Source: Burkholderiales bacterium (GTDB lineage: Bacteria > Pseudomonadota > Gammaproteobacteria > Burkholderiales > Burkholderiaceae_C). Taken from it: a DNA stretch of 64,000 nucleotides. Positions within the stretch are counted from its first letter, which is position 1. Every line of letters begins with the position of its first letter. The stretch is from positions 186,001-250,000 of the forward strand of contig JACRAY010000009.1 of the NCBI GenBank assembly GCA_016213325.1. The letters are read 5' to 3'. The notes beneath the pieces were generated by a model that searched no databases, was not told the DNA's origin, and saw only the letters and a list, made by a program, of their open reading frames with translations. Made by a program: the position numbers and the translations under genes. Below are positions 8,990 through 17,517 of this stretch, piece by piece.

Positions 8990-10171
8990 ATGAAGCATTG
9001 CATCACCCGCGCCCGGCAGATCCTTGGATCGGCGGCGATCGCACTCTCGGTCGCCTTGCCCGCAACGGCGCAGGAGACCATCAAGGTGGGCCTGCTGTTC
9101 ACCTATTCCGGTCCTTCGGGGATCAGCGGGCAGCTGAGTGACAACGCCATCAAGCTGTTCCAGCAGAAGCACGGAACCACTGCCGGCGGCAAGAAGATCG
9201 AGTTCGTGAAGCGTGACACGACAGGGCCGAACCCCGAGGTCGCCAAGCGCCTTGCGCAGGAGCTGATCGTGCGCGAGAAGGTCCAGATCCTCATCGGGCC
9301 GGACTTCACGCCGAATGTGCTCGCTGTCGCGCCGCTGGTGACCGAAGCCAGGGTTCCGGCCATCATCACCGGTGCCGCCACGGGCGGCATCGTCGGTGAA
9401 AAGTCACCGTACTACATACGCACGTTCTATTCCGTTCCGCAGGTCGTGCGCCCGATGGCGCAGTGGGCCCACCAGAACGGCGTGAAGCGCCCTTATGTCG
9501 TGGTGGCCGACTTCGGTCCGGGGCACGATACCGAAGCGACGTTCGCGAAGAGCTTCGGGGACCTCGGCGGCCAGGTCGCCGGCTCCAGCCGCGTGTCGCT
9601 GCGCAACCCGGAGTTTTCCAGCTACATGCAACGCATCAAGGACGCGAAGCCCGATGCCGTGTTCGTCTTCCTGCCGATCGGCGAACTGGTACCCCAGTTC
9701 CTCAAGGCGTACTCCGACTCGGGCCTCAAGAACACGAACATCAAGTTGCTGGGCACCGGTGACATGAGCGATGAGAGCGTGGTGGACGCCGCGGGCGACG
9801 CCGCGCTGGGCCTGATCACCGCGGGTGCCTATTCGCACGTCCACGAGAGCACCCTGAATCGGCGCTTCGTCGCCGAATACACCGAAAGCTTCGGCAAGAC
9901 GCCGCGTCATACCTCGGGAACGATCGCCGTGTGGGACGCGCTTCGGCTGATCTACGACGGCGTGGCGGCCCAGGGCAGCGCCACGTTCGATCCCGACAAG
10001 TTCATGGCCTTCGCACGCGGCCGCACCTTCGAGAGCCCGCGCGGCCCGGTCACCATCGACAAGGCAACGGGCGACATCACGCAGAACATCTACTTGCGCC
10101 GGGTCGAGAAGCAACTGGGCATGCTGCAGAACGTCGAGTTCGCGACGATCCCGAACGTTCCGGCCAAGTAG
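8990..10171 (+). CDS. ABC transporter substrate-binding protein (LivK/peripla_BP_6 family)
   Basis: A 393-residue periplasmic binding protein with a signal peptide ending near TAQE (about residue 28). The mature start IKVGLLFTYSGPSG is the usual first strand of the LivK-like type I fold, and the later LLGTGDMSDESVVDAAGDAALGL is typical of members that bind aromatic or dicarboxylic acids rather than branched-chain amino acids. It is followed by livHMGF-like genes, and placement inside a ring-cleavage operon suggests it captures the aromatic substrate. Ligand is inferred. Confidence 0.93.
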   Translation: MKHCITRARQILGSAAIALSVALPATAQETIKVGLLFTYSGPSGISGQLSDNAIKLFQQKHGTTAGGKKIEFVKRDTTGPNPEVAKRLAQELIVREKVQILIGPDFTPNVLAVAPLVTEARVPAIITGAATGGIVGEKSPYYIRTFYSVPQVVRPMAQWAHQNGVKRPYVVVADFGPGHDTEATFAKSFGDLGGQVAGSSRVSLRNPEFSSYMQRIKDAKPDAVFVFLPIGELVPQFLKAYSDSGLKNTNIKLLGTGDMSDESVVDAAGDAALGLITAGAYSHVHESTLNRRFVAEYTESFGKTPRHTSGTIAVWDALRLIYDGVAAQGSATFDPDKFMAFARGRTFESPRGPVTIDKATGDITQNIYLRRVEKQLGMLQNVEFATIPNVPAK

Positions 10172-10204
10172 GCAGGCGCTGCCAGGTCGTCTCCCCCGAA
10201 GCCC

Positions 10205-11071
10205 ATGTCCGCCTTCCTGACTGTCGTGTTCAACGGCCTTGCCTATGGGGTCTTGCTGTTCATCATTGCCGTGGGGCTGTCGGTGACCATGGGCATGATG
10301 CAGTTCGTGAACCTGGCGCAGGTCAGCTTCTCGATGCTGGGCGGCTACGTCATGGTGACGGCGATGGGTTCCCTGGGGGTGCCGTTCCTGGCGAGCCTTC
10401 CGCTGGCTTTTGTCGCAGTGGGGTTGTTCTCCATTGTGCTCGAACGGCTGGTGCTGCGGCACTTCTACGGCAGCGACGACCTCACGCAGGTTCTCCTCAC
10501 GCTCGGCCTCGTGTTCATGTCGATCTCCGCCGTGGCGTATGTCTGGGGACCCTCGTTCCAGCCGGTCAACGTGCCCGCGTGGCTGAGCGGCCAGGAACCG
10601 GTGCTGGGACTCATGCTGGAACGTTACCGCATCTTCCTGCTGTTGGCGGGCGGCCTGATCGCCGCCGCGCTGGTCATCGGCCTGGAGCGCACGCGCTTCG
10701 GCGCCATGGTGCGCGCGTGCGTGGACAACCGGCGCGCGGCCTCCGGCTGTGGCATCAACACCAACCTGGTCTTCGCCCTGACGTTTGCCCTTGGCGGCGG
10801 CCTCGCGGGGCTCGGGGGGGCGTTGTCGGCGAACCTCCTGAGCCTCGACCCGAATTTCCCGCTGCGCTACCTGGTGTACGTGCTGATCGTCGTTTCCGTG
10901 GGCGGCATGGGCAACATCACGGGGAGCTTGTTGGCGGCCTTGTTGATCGGCGTGGCCGACGTGGTGGGCAAGTACTACCTCCCCAGCGCGGGTGGGGTGT
11001 TCATCTACGTGCTCACGGTGGCCATCATGATGTGGCGTCCGCAAGGGCTGCTCGGAAGGAAAGCGGCCTGA
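10205..11071 (+). CDS. Branched-chain-type ABC transporter permease (LivH family)
   Basis: A 288-residue inner-membrane permease with about eight hydrophobic helices. The start has GLAYGVLLFIIAVGLSVTMG followed by FVNLAQVSF, typical of LivH, and the loop RTRFGAMVRACVDNRRAA is the cytoplasmic EAA-like segment that contacts the ATPase. Its stop is separated from the LivM-like gene by two bases. It should form a heterodimer with that protein. Confidence 0.93.
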   Translation: MSAFLTVVFNGLAYGVLLFIIAVGLSVTMGMMQFVNLAQVSFSMLGGYVMVTAMGSLGVPFLASLPLAFVAVGLFSIVLERLVLRHFYGSDDLTQVLLTLGLVFMSISAVAYVWGPSFQPVNVPAWLSGQEPVLGLMLERYRIFLLLAGGLIAAALVIGLERTRFGAMVRACVDNRRAASGCGINTNLVFALTFALGGGLAGLGGALSANLLSLDPNFPLRYLVYVLIVVSVGGMGNITGSLLAALLIGVADVVGKYYLPSAGGVFIYVLTVAIMMWRPQGLLGRKAA

Positions 11072-11073
11072 CC

Positions 11074-12060
11074 ATGCGCGAACAACTCATCGGATATTTC
11101 GCCCAGCGCGTGCGCTGGTCAACCCTGGAAATCGCGTTCTGGGCGGCATGGGTGGTCCTGTTCTTCGTGCCCCAGTCGAACCTGGTGCTGCTGTCGCAGG
11201 TGCTCGTCTGGGGCCTGTTCGCGCTCTCGCTCGACCTGCTCCTGGGTTATCGGGGAATCCCTTCCCTGGGCCATGCGGCCTTCTTCGGGATCGGCGCCTA
11301 CGCGGCGGGATTCCTGGCCAAGTACGGCTGGAACGAGCCCTTGAGCGGCTTGCTCGTGTCGGCCCTGGTCGCGGGGCTGGTCGGGCTGGCCACCGGCCGC
11401 ATCGTGCGCGGCCTGCACGGCCTGGGACTCCTGATGGTCACCCTCGGGCTGAACATGATCCTGTTCGACTTCGTGCTGCGCTCCACCGGGATCACTGGTG
11501 GCGACGACGGCCTGCAGGGCGTGGTGATCGCACCGGTGCTGGGGCTCTTCAGGTTCGACATGTCCGGACGGACTGCGTACCTGTACACCCTCGTGGTCGT
11601 ATTCCTGTGCGTATTGGCGGTGCGCGCACTGGTGAAGTCGCCCTTCGGGCTGTCGCTGCTGGGTGCACGCGAGAACCCCAGGCGGATGGCGATGCTCGGT
11701 GCGCCCATCGAGGGCGACCTCACCCTGGTGTTCGGCATGTCCGCGGCTTTGGCAGGCCTGGCCGGCGCCCTTCTCACCCAGACCACGCAATTCGTATCTC
11801 CTGAGGTCATGGCCTTCACCCGCTCCGCCGACGTGCTGGTCATGCTCGTTATCGGCGGCGGTGCGGTGCTGTACGGCGGTTTCGTGGGTGCTGCCGTATT
11901 CCTGTTGATGCGCGACTTCCTGTCGGCGTTCAACCCGATCTACTGGTACTTCTGGATCGGGCTCCTGCTGGTGTTGATTGTCTCGGCGTTCCGCAAGGGC
12001 ATGCTGCCGACGCTAGCAGCCTGGGTGCGCAAGCCGCCTGCCAGGCAGGGACTCGCATGA
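11074..12060 (+). CDS. Branched-chain-type ABC transporter permease (LivM family)
   Basis: A 328-residue membrane protein. The motif LLLGYRGIPSLGHAAFFGIGAY is the LivM hallmark, and KSPFGLSLLGARENPRRM is the coupling loop. The start at 11074 is set by the GGAAGGA ribosome site upstream and the end of the LivH-like gene. The final ATGA overlaps the start of the ATPase gene by four bases. It forms the second transmembrane half of the importer. Confidence 0.93.
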   Translation: MREQLIGYFAQRVRWSTLEIAFWAAWVVLFFVPQSNLVLLSQVLVWGLFALSLDLLLGYRGIPSLGHAAFFGIGAYAAGFLAKYGWNEPLSGLLVSALVAGLVGLATGRIVRGLHGLGLLMVTLGLNMILFDFVLRSTGITGGDDGLQGVVIAPVLGLFRFDMSGRTAYLYTLVVVFLCVLAVRALVKSPFGLSLLGARENPRRMAMLGAPIEGDLTLVFGMSAALAGLAGALLTQTTQFVSPEVMAFTRSADVLVMLVIGGGAVLYGGFVGAAVFLLMRDFLSAFNPIYWYFWIGLLLVLIVSAFRKGMLPTLAAWVRKPPARQGLA

Positions 12061-12797
12061 CCATGGTTCTGCAGACGCGAAAGTTGCGGATGGCGTTCGG
12101 TGGCCTCACCATCTTCAAGGGCCTCGACTTCGACCTGCGAAAGGGCGAACGCCATGCCGTGATCGGCCCCAACGGCGCCGGCAAGAGCACTTTCGTGAAC
12201 CTGGTGACCGGGTTGCTTCGACCCACGGGAGGCGAGTTGTTGCTCGACGGAGCGGACGTCACCCGTGCGAGCCCGCAGGAACGCGTGAAGGCCGGCCTGG
12301 TACGCACGTTCCAGATCAACACGCTGTTTCCCTCCCTGACACCACTGGAGTCCGTCGTCATCGCCCTCTGTCAGCGCGACGGTGTAGCGAGCCCCTCGCT
12401 GCGCGCCGTTCACCGATGCCGGACCCAGATCGATGAGGCGGGGGAACTGCTGGAGCGCTTCGGCCTGCTGGCCGGGTGCCGGACGACGACGCAGGAACTG
12501 TCGTACGGCGAGCAGCGCGTCCTCGAGGTCGTGCTGGCGTTCGCCATGCGGCCACGCGTCCTTCTGCTCGACGAGCCGGCTGCCGGACTCTCGACGGCGC
12601 AAGGGGTGGCTCTCTTCAACCAGTTGTCGCACCTGGCGGGGGACACCACCGTGCTGTTCATCGAGCACGACATGCATCTCGTCTTTCGCTTCGCGGACCG
12701 CGTCTCCGTATTCGCCGGAGGCGACATGATCGCGCAAGGAACGCCCGAGCATGTGCGCAGCAATGACGATGTCAGGGATGCCTATCTTGGCAACTGA
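12057..12797 (+). CDS. ABC transporter ATP-binding protein (LivG family)
   Basis: A 246-residue ATPase of the importer. Walker A is GPNGAGKST, the signature is LSYGEQRVLEVVLA (a variant LSGGQ), and Walker B is VLLLDEPAAGLS. It starts inside the end of livM and its end overlaps the next ATPase gene, so translation is coupled. The LivG/LivF pair powers uptake of the ligand bound by the periplasmic protein. Confidence 0.94.
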   Translation: MTMVLQTRKLRMAFGGLTIFKGLDFDLRKGERHAVIGPNGAGKSTFVNLVTGLLRPTGGELLLDGADVTRASPQERVKAGLVRTFQINTLFPSLTPLESVVIALCQRDGVASPSLRAVHRCRTQIDEAGELLERFGLLAGCRTTTQELSYGEQRVLEVVLAFAMRPRVLLLDEPAAGLSTAQGVALFNQLSHLAGDTTVLFIEHDMHLVFRFADRVSVFAGGDMIAQGTPEHVRSNDDVRDAYLGN

Positions 12798-13500
12798 TGT
12801 CCTGCTCGAAGTGCGCCAGGTCTGTGCAGGCTATGGCCCGGCGCGCGTGCTGCATGAGCTCAGCCTGACGGTCGCGCGGGGCGAGGCGCTCGTCGTGCTG
12901 GGGCGCAACGGCGTGGGAAAAACCACGTTGATCGAGAGCCTCGTCGGGCTCACCACCTACCACTCGGGCGAGATCTGGTTCGATGGCTGCAGGGTGGAGC
13001 GTGAAGCGCCGCACCGGCGCAACCGCGCAGGAATGGCGTGGGTTCCCCAGCAGCGCGAGATATTCCCCTCGCTGACCGTCGACGAAAACCTGGGCGTGGT
13101 GGCGAGGGGTCGCGGGCCGTGGAACGCGGGGAAAGTGTATGAGTTGTTTCCGCGCCTGAAAGAGCGGCGCACCAACCTGGGCAACCAGCTCTCGGGGGGC
13201 GAGCAGCAGATGCTGGCCCTTGGCAGGGCGCTGATGACCAATCCGAGCCTGCTGTTGCTCGACGAGCCGGTGGAAGGACTCGCACCGTTGATCGTCCACG
13301 AAATGCTGGCGGCCATCAGGCGCATGCGAAGCGAAGCCGGCATGGCGATCGTCCTGGTCGAACAAAAGTACGACGTGGCCCTTGCCCAAGGGGAGCGCTG
13401 TGCAGTCATCGATCACGGCAGTGTGGTTCACACCGGCCCCAGCGACGAATTGCTGGCCGACCAGCCGCTGCTCGAGCGCCTGCTTGGCGTGGCTGCCTGA
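12751..13500 (+). CDS. ABC transporter ATP-binding protein (LivF family)
   Basis: The second ATPase, up to 249 residues. Walker A GRNGVGKTT, signature LSGGEQQMLALGRAL and Walker B LLLLDEPVEGLAP are intact, and FPSLTVDENLGV is typical of LivF. The start is uncertain: ATG at 12751 has AAGGA ten bases upstream, while ATGs at 12763, 12769 and 12778 are also in frame and the last gives a more usual N-terminus. Any choice overlaps livG by 20-47 bases. Confidence 0.92.
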   Translation: MCAAMTMSGMPILATDVLLEVRQVCAGYGPARVLHELSLTVARGEALVVLGRNGVGKTTLIESLVGLTTYHSGEIWFDGCRVEREAPHRRNRAGMAWVPQQREIFPSLTVDENLGVVARGRGPWNAGKVYELFPRLKERRTNLGNQLSGGEQQMLALGRALMTNPSLLLLDEPVEGLAPLIVHEMLAAIRRMRSEAGMAIVLVEQKYDVALAQGERCAVIDHGSVVHTGPSDELLADQPLLERLLGVAA

Positions 13501-13524
13501 AGCCTTCACACGAGGAAATCTTTC

Positions 13525-13922
13525 ATGTCACAACGCCGTCGCCGCTCGCTCGAGGTTGCTGGCGTCACCCATGGAGGGGCGCCCATTCCCATGGGGTCCC
13601 GAGTGGGCAACACCATTTACTCGTCCGGCATCCCGGGAGTCGACCCCGACACCGGCAAGGTCGCACCCGATGCCGCATCACAGGCCCGCTTCGCTTTCCA
13701 GCACGTACGCGCCCTGCTGGCGGCAGGTGGCGCCACCCTCGACGACGTGGTTCGAATGACCGTGTACGTGAAGGACGCGTCCGCACGCGAGCCTGTCAAT
13801 GCCGAATGGGTGGCGTGCTTCCCGGACCCGCATGACCGCCCGGCGCGCCACACCCTGAAAACGACCTGCGGCACGGAATGTTGCTGCAACTCGAAGTGGT
13901 CGCCGTGGTGGCCGACAACTGA
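13525..13922 (+). pseudogene. RidA/YjgF family protein, frameshifted near the C-terminus
   Basis: The first 112 or so codons encode a RidA-type protein (GNTIYSSGIPGVDP, DDVVRMTVYVKD). After HTLKT at about 13860-13865 the reading frame is lost. In the +1 frame the next codons read LRHGMLLQLEVVAVVADN and stop at 13922, which is the normal family C-terminus. One missing base therefore explains the break. The restored stop leaves 17 bases with an AGGAGA ribosome site before the ligase, whereas the uncorrected frame runs 35 bases into it. RidA proteins deaminate imines or enamines; 2-aminomuconate deaminases belong here. A sequencing error cannot be excluded. Confidence 0.8.
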
Positions 13923-13939
13923 TTCTTGCAGGAGACTTC

Positions 13940-15484
13940 ATGAGCACAGAACACGCCCGCCAGACGCTGGGTGACCTACTGCGCCGCACCGCGCGCCGCC
14001 ATCCGGGCAAGCTCGCCATCCGCTGCGGCCAGGTCGACTGGTCCTACTCGGAGTTCGACGCCATCTGCAATCGTGTCGCGGCCGGACTGGCCGCGAATGG
14101 CGTGCAGCCGGGGGACCGCGTGGCCATGCTTGCCCGCAACTCGCACGCATTCGCCGCGATGCGGTTCGCACTGGCGCGGCTCGGCGCCGTCCTGGTGCCG
14201 ATCAACTTCATGCTGAATGCCGAGGAGGTCCGGTTCATCCTCGAGCACTCCGGCGCACGCCTGCTTTGCGTGGACTCCGGGCTCACCGCGCTGGGGCGCG
14301 AGGCGAGCAAGGGCACTGCCGCCAGCAAGCTCCTGTGGCTGCCCTCGGAAGACGAGAGCTCGCCCGAGCCCGGCCTGCTGCGCTTCGAAGACCTGCTGAA
14401 GCATGGTGACATGCCTCCTGCGCGCGAGCTGGCGGGCTCCATGCTGGCGCAGGTCGTCTACACCAGCGGCACCGAGTCGCGGCCCAAGGGCGCCATGCTG
14501 ACGCACGACGCCGTCATCTCCGAGTACGTCACTTGCCTGGTGGACGCCGAAATCGCCGAGGCAGACCGCGTGCTGCACGCACTGCCGCTTTATCACTGCG
14601 CGCAACTCGACGTGTTCCTCGGGCCTTGCGTCTATGTGGGCGCGACCAACGTCATCACCTCCAAGCCTACGCCGGACAACCTGCTGGCGCTGATGGCGGC
14701 CAACGGAATCAGCTCGTTCTTCGCTCCGCCGACGGTGTGGATCTCGCTGCTGCGGTCGGCGGCGTTCGATGCCACCGACCTTTCGAAGCTTGCCAAGGGC
14801 TACTACGGGGCTTCGATCATGCCGGTGGAGGTGCTCAGGGAAATCCAGAAGCGGCTGCCGCAGGTGCGCCTGTGGAACCTGTACGGGCAGACGGAAATCG
14901 CGCCGGTGGCGACCGTCCTGAAGCCGGAAGACCAGTTGCGCAAGGCCGGTTCGGCCGGCCGCGCCGGACTGAACATCGAAACCCGGGTGGTGGACGACGC
15001 GATGCAGGACGTTGCCGTCGGCGAAGTCGGCGAGATCGTGCACCGTTCGCCGCAGCTTCTCACCGGCTACTACCACGATGACGAACGCACCCGGGCGGCC
15101 TTCGAGGGCGGCTGGTTCCATAGCGGCGACCTCGCCACCATCGACGCGGAAGGCTACATCACCGTCGTCGATCGCAAGAAGGACATGATCAAGACGGGCG
15201 GCGAGAACGTTGCCAGCCGGGAAGTGGAAGAGGCCATGTACGGCATTCCCGGCGTTTCCGAAGTGGCTGTCATCGGACTGCCTGATCCGCGGTGGATCGA
15301 GGCCGTGACTGCCGTCGTCGTTGCCAAACCGGGGCACACGTTGACGGAAGAGGCGTTGATCGCCGCCTGCCGCGAGCGCCTGGGCGGCTTCAAGGTGCCC
15401 AAGCGCGTCATCCTGGCCGACTCCCTTCCCAAGAACCCCAGCGGCAAGCTGCTCAAGCGTGAGCTGCGCCAACGCTACGCCTGA
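13940..15484 (+). CDS. Class I adenylate-forming enzyme (acyl/aryl-CoA ligase)
   Basis: A 514-residue member of the ANL superfamily. The P-loop-like motif is YTSGTESRPKGAML, the A5 motif LYGQTEIAP is present, A7 is YHSGDLATID-like (WFHSGDLATIDAEGY), and the C-terminal KNPSGKLLKREL carries the catalytic Lys. It should form an acyl-AMP and then a CoA thioester. The acid is unknown; in this operon an aromatic or side-chain carboxylate is likely. It is less likely to act after ring cleavage because the LigJ/LigK steps use free acids. Confidence 0.93.
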   Translation: MSTEHARQTLGDLLRRTARRHPGKLAIRCGQVDWSYSEFDAICNRVAAGLAANGVQPGDRVAMLARNSHAFAAMRFALARLGAVLVPINFMLNAEEVRFILEHSGARLLCVDSGLTALGREASKGTAASKLLWLPSEDESSPEPGLLRFEDLLKHGDMPPARELAGSMLAQVVYTSGTESRPKGAMLTHDAVISEYVTCLVDAEIAEADRVLHALPLYHCAQLDVFLGPCVYVGATNVITSKPTPDNLLALMAANGISSFFAPPTVWISLLRSAAFDATDLSKLAKGYYGASIMPVEVLREIQKRLPQVRLWNLYGQTEIAPVATVLKPEDQLRKAGSAGRAGLNIETRVVDDAMQDVAVGEVGEIVHRSPQLLTGYYHDDERTRAAFEGGWFHSGDLATIDAEGYITVVDRKKDMIKTGGENVASREVEEAMYGIPGVSEVAVIGLPDPRWIEAVTAVVVAKPGHTLTEEALIAACRERLGGFKVPKRVILADSLPKNPSGKLLKRELRQRYA

Positions 15485-15497
15485 CCGGGCACAGGAC

Positions 15498-16181
15498 ATG
15501 GAAGACATCATCAGGCGCCTCCTGCGCATCGATTGCTGTGCCGTCTCGGACGCCATGGACAAGCTCGGACTCAAGGACCGGGTCGCCAGCGGCCTCGAAC
15601 AGCGTTCCACCACGCGCCGCATCGCGGGCCGGGTGGTCACTTTCCGGCTGGTGCCCGCCGCTGAAGCGCCGCCGGCTACAGGGTCGCCTCGCCATCTGGG
15701 TACCACCGCGATCGAGACCGCCGAGCCCGGGGACGTGATCGTCGTGGAACAACGTACCGGCATCGATGCCGGCAGCTGGGGCGGCATCCTGACTCTGGGT
15801 GCCAAGGTCAAGGGTGTGGCAGGCGTCGTCGCGGACGGGCCCGTGCGCGACATCGACGAAGCCCGCGCCTACGATTTCCCGGTGTATTGCCGCGCCCTGA
15901 CGGCGCGCACCGCCCGCGGGCGCGTCGCGGAAGTGGCGTGCAATGGTCCCGTGACCATTGGCGGCGTGACGGTGCAACCCGGCGACTACGTGATCGCCGA
16001 CGCGAGCGGGGTTGCCTTCATCCCGGCGGAAGAGGCTTCGCGGGTGCTCGATGCCGCCGAGGCCATCGCCGGCCGCGAGGCGGCCATGGCCAAGGCGCTG
16101 CTCTCGGGCAAGCCGATCACCGAGGTGATGGGCGCCGATTACGAACACATGCTGCGTGAAGCGCACGGAGAAAGACCATGA
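15498..16181 (+). CDS. RraA family protein, copy 1 (LigK/HMG aldolase-like)
   Basis: A 227-residue member of the RraA/4-hydroxy-4-methyl-2-oxoglutarate aldolase family. GSWGGILTLGAKVKGVAG followed by DGPVRD supplies the Gly-rich pocket and the Arg-Asp pair that binds pyruvate and the divalent metal in LigK. The ATG at 15498 is chosen because an upstream in-frame ATG lies inside the ligase gene; the ribosome site is weak. It overlaps the next copy by four bases. Retro-aldol cleavage of 4-carboxy-4-hydroxy-2-oxoadipate is the family reaction to test first; oxaloacetate decarboxylation is an alternative. Confidence 0.88.
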   Translation: MEDIIRRLLRIDCCAVSDAMDKLGLKDRVASGLEQRSTTRRIAGRVVTFRLVPAAEAPPATGSPRHLGTTAIETAEPGDVIVVEQRTGIDAGSWGGILTLGAKVKGVAGVVADGPVRDIDEARAYDFPVYCRALTARTARGRVAEVACNGPVTIGGVTVQPGDYVIADASGVAFIPAEEASRVLDAAEAIAGREAAMAKALLSGKPITEVMGADYEHMLREAHGERP

Positions 16182-16834
16182 CCGATGAAAACGTCGCCCG
16201 CGCGGCGAAACTCGACACCGCCACGCTCAGCGACGCGCTCGACCGTGTCGGCGTGGCCGGGCAGTGCTACAAGATCAAGCCCCGTTCGACTTCATCGCGC
16301 ATGACAGGCCGTGCCTGGACGCTTCTCTACGGCCCCGCTGGAAACCCGCCCGGCACCGTGGGTGACTACATCGACGACATCGAGCCCGGAACGGTGATCG
16401 TCCTGGCCAATGGCGGACGCGACGACGTGACCGTGTGGGGCGACATCCTCACCGAAGTCGCGCACAAGAAGGGCATTGCGGGCACGGTGATCGACGGCAT
16501 CAACCGGGACGTCGCACTGGCACTGGAACTCGGCTACCCGATCTACAGCCGCGACAACTGGATGCGCACTGGCAAGGATCGCGTGCAGGTCGAGGCGACG
16601 CAGGTCCCGGTGAGCATCGGCAACGTACGGGTGGCGCCAGGCGACCTCGTTCGCGGCGATGCCGACGGCGTGGTTGCAATCCCTCGCGATGCCGAGGACA
16701 AGGTCCTGGCCGCTGCGGAGCAGATCCAGCAGGCGGAAGACGCCATCCGCGCTTCGGTGCGTGCCGGCATGAGCTTGCGCGAAGCACGCGAGATGCATCG
16801 CTACCACCAGCTCCAGACCCGGGAGGAGTCGTGA
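16178..16834 (+). CDS. RraA family protein, copy 2
   Basis: A 218-residue paralogue of the preceding gene. The core VWGDILTEVAHKKGIAG and DGINRD keeps the Arg-Asp metal/substrate pair, but the N-terminal region (KIKPRSTSSRMTGRAWT) and the substrate loop differ clearly from copy 1, so the two are not a recent duplication. It overlaps copy 1 by four bases and copy 3 by four bases, giving tight translational coupling. A different aldol substrate or a hetero-oligomer is possible. Confidence 0.88.
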   Translation: MTDENVARAAKLDTATLSDALDRVGVAGQCYKIKPRSTSSRMTGRAWTLLYGPAGNPPGTVGDYIDDIEPGTVIVLANGGRDDVTVWGDILTEVAHKKGIAGTVIDGINRDVALALELGYPIYSRDNWMRTGKDRVQVEATQVPVSIGNVRVAPGDLVRGDADGVVAIPRDAEDKVLAAAEQIQQAEDAIRASVRAGMSLREAREMHRYHQLQTREES

Positions 16835-17496
16835 GCGGGGCGGCAATTCCCAACGGGTCCACGATTCGACCGGACATCGAACGCGTCTCGCCCGATGTGG
16901 TGACGGCGGCGCGCGGCCTCGATGCGGCCACGCTGCACGAGGCTGGAGGCCGCATCGGCGTGATGCCCTCGGCGATCAAGCCGGTCGCTGCGCAGTTGCG
17001 GGTCTGCGGCCCTGCCGTGACCGTGCATTCACCGGGCGGCGACAACCTGTGGCTGCACCGCGCGATCTACGTCGCCCAGCCGGGTGACGTGCTGGTAGTG
17101 CACGTGAGCGGAGAGTACGACTTCGGCTACTGGGGCGAGATCATGTCGTGCGCCGCCCACGCGCGCGGCCTGGGCGGCCTGGTGATCGACGGCTGCGTGC
17201 GCGACGGCGCGGTGCTGGCGGGCGTCGGCCTGCCCGTCTTCGCACGCGGCCTCTGCATCCGTGGCACAGGCAAGGACCATGGCGCCCGCGGCTGGATCAA
17301 CCATCCCACTCTGTTCGGAAACCTCACGGTGAACCCCGGCGACCTGGTCGTGGGCGACACCGATGGCGTGGTGGCCATCCCGCGCGAACGCGCGGCGGAG
17401 GTGGTCGCCGCCGCCCAGCAACGGCAGGCCAGGGAGGCCGCCATCCTCGAACGCCTGCGTGGCGGCGAGCGGACCCTCGAGGTCTACAACTTCTAA
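16831..17496 (+). CDS. RraA family protein, copy 3
   Basis: A 221-residue third paralogue. It starts at a GTG (16831) that overlaps the stop of copy 2 in GTGA, with a clear GGGAGGAG ribosome site. The core YWGEIMSCAAHARGLGG and DGCVRD preserves the active-site pair, and GTGKDHGARGWINHP resembles the LigK/GalC loop. Of the three copies it looks closest to the classical CHA aldolase layout. It is followed after 21 bases by the LigJ-like gene, the step that would supply its substrate. Confidence 0.88.
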   Translation: MSGAAIPNGSTIRPDIERVSPDVVTAARGLDAATLHEAGGRIGVMPSAIKPVAAQLRVCGPAVTVHSPGGDNLWLHRAIYVAQPGDVLVVHVSGEYDFGYWGEIMSCAAHARGLGGLVIDGCVRDGAVLAGVGLPVFARGLCIRGTGKDHGARGWINHPTLFGNLTVNPGDLVVGDTDGVVAIPRERAAEVVAAAQQRQAREAAILERLRGGERTLEVYNF

Positions 17497-17517
17497 CCCT
17501 CTTACCGGAGCTTTCCC

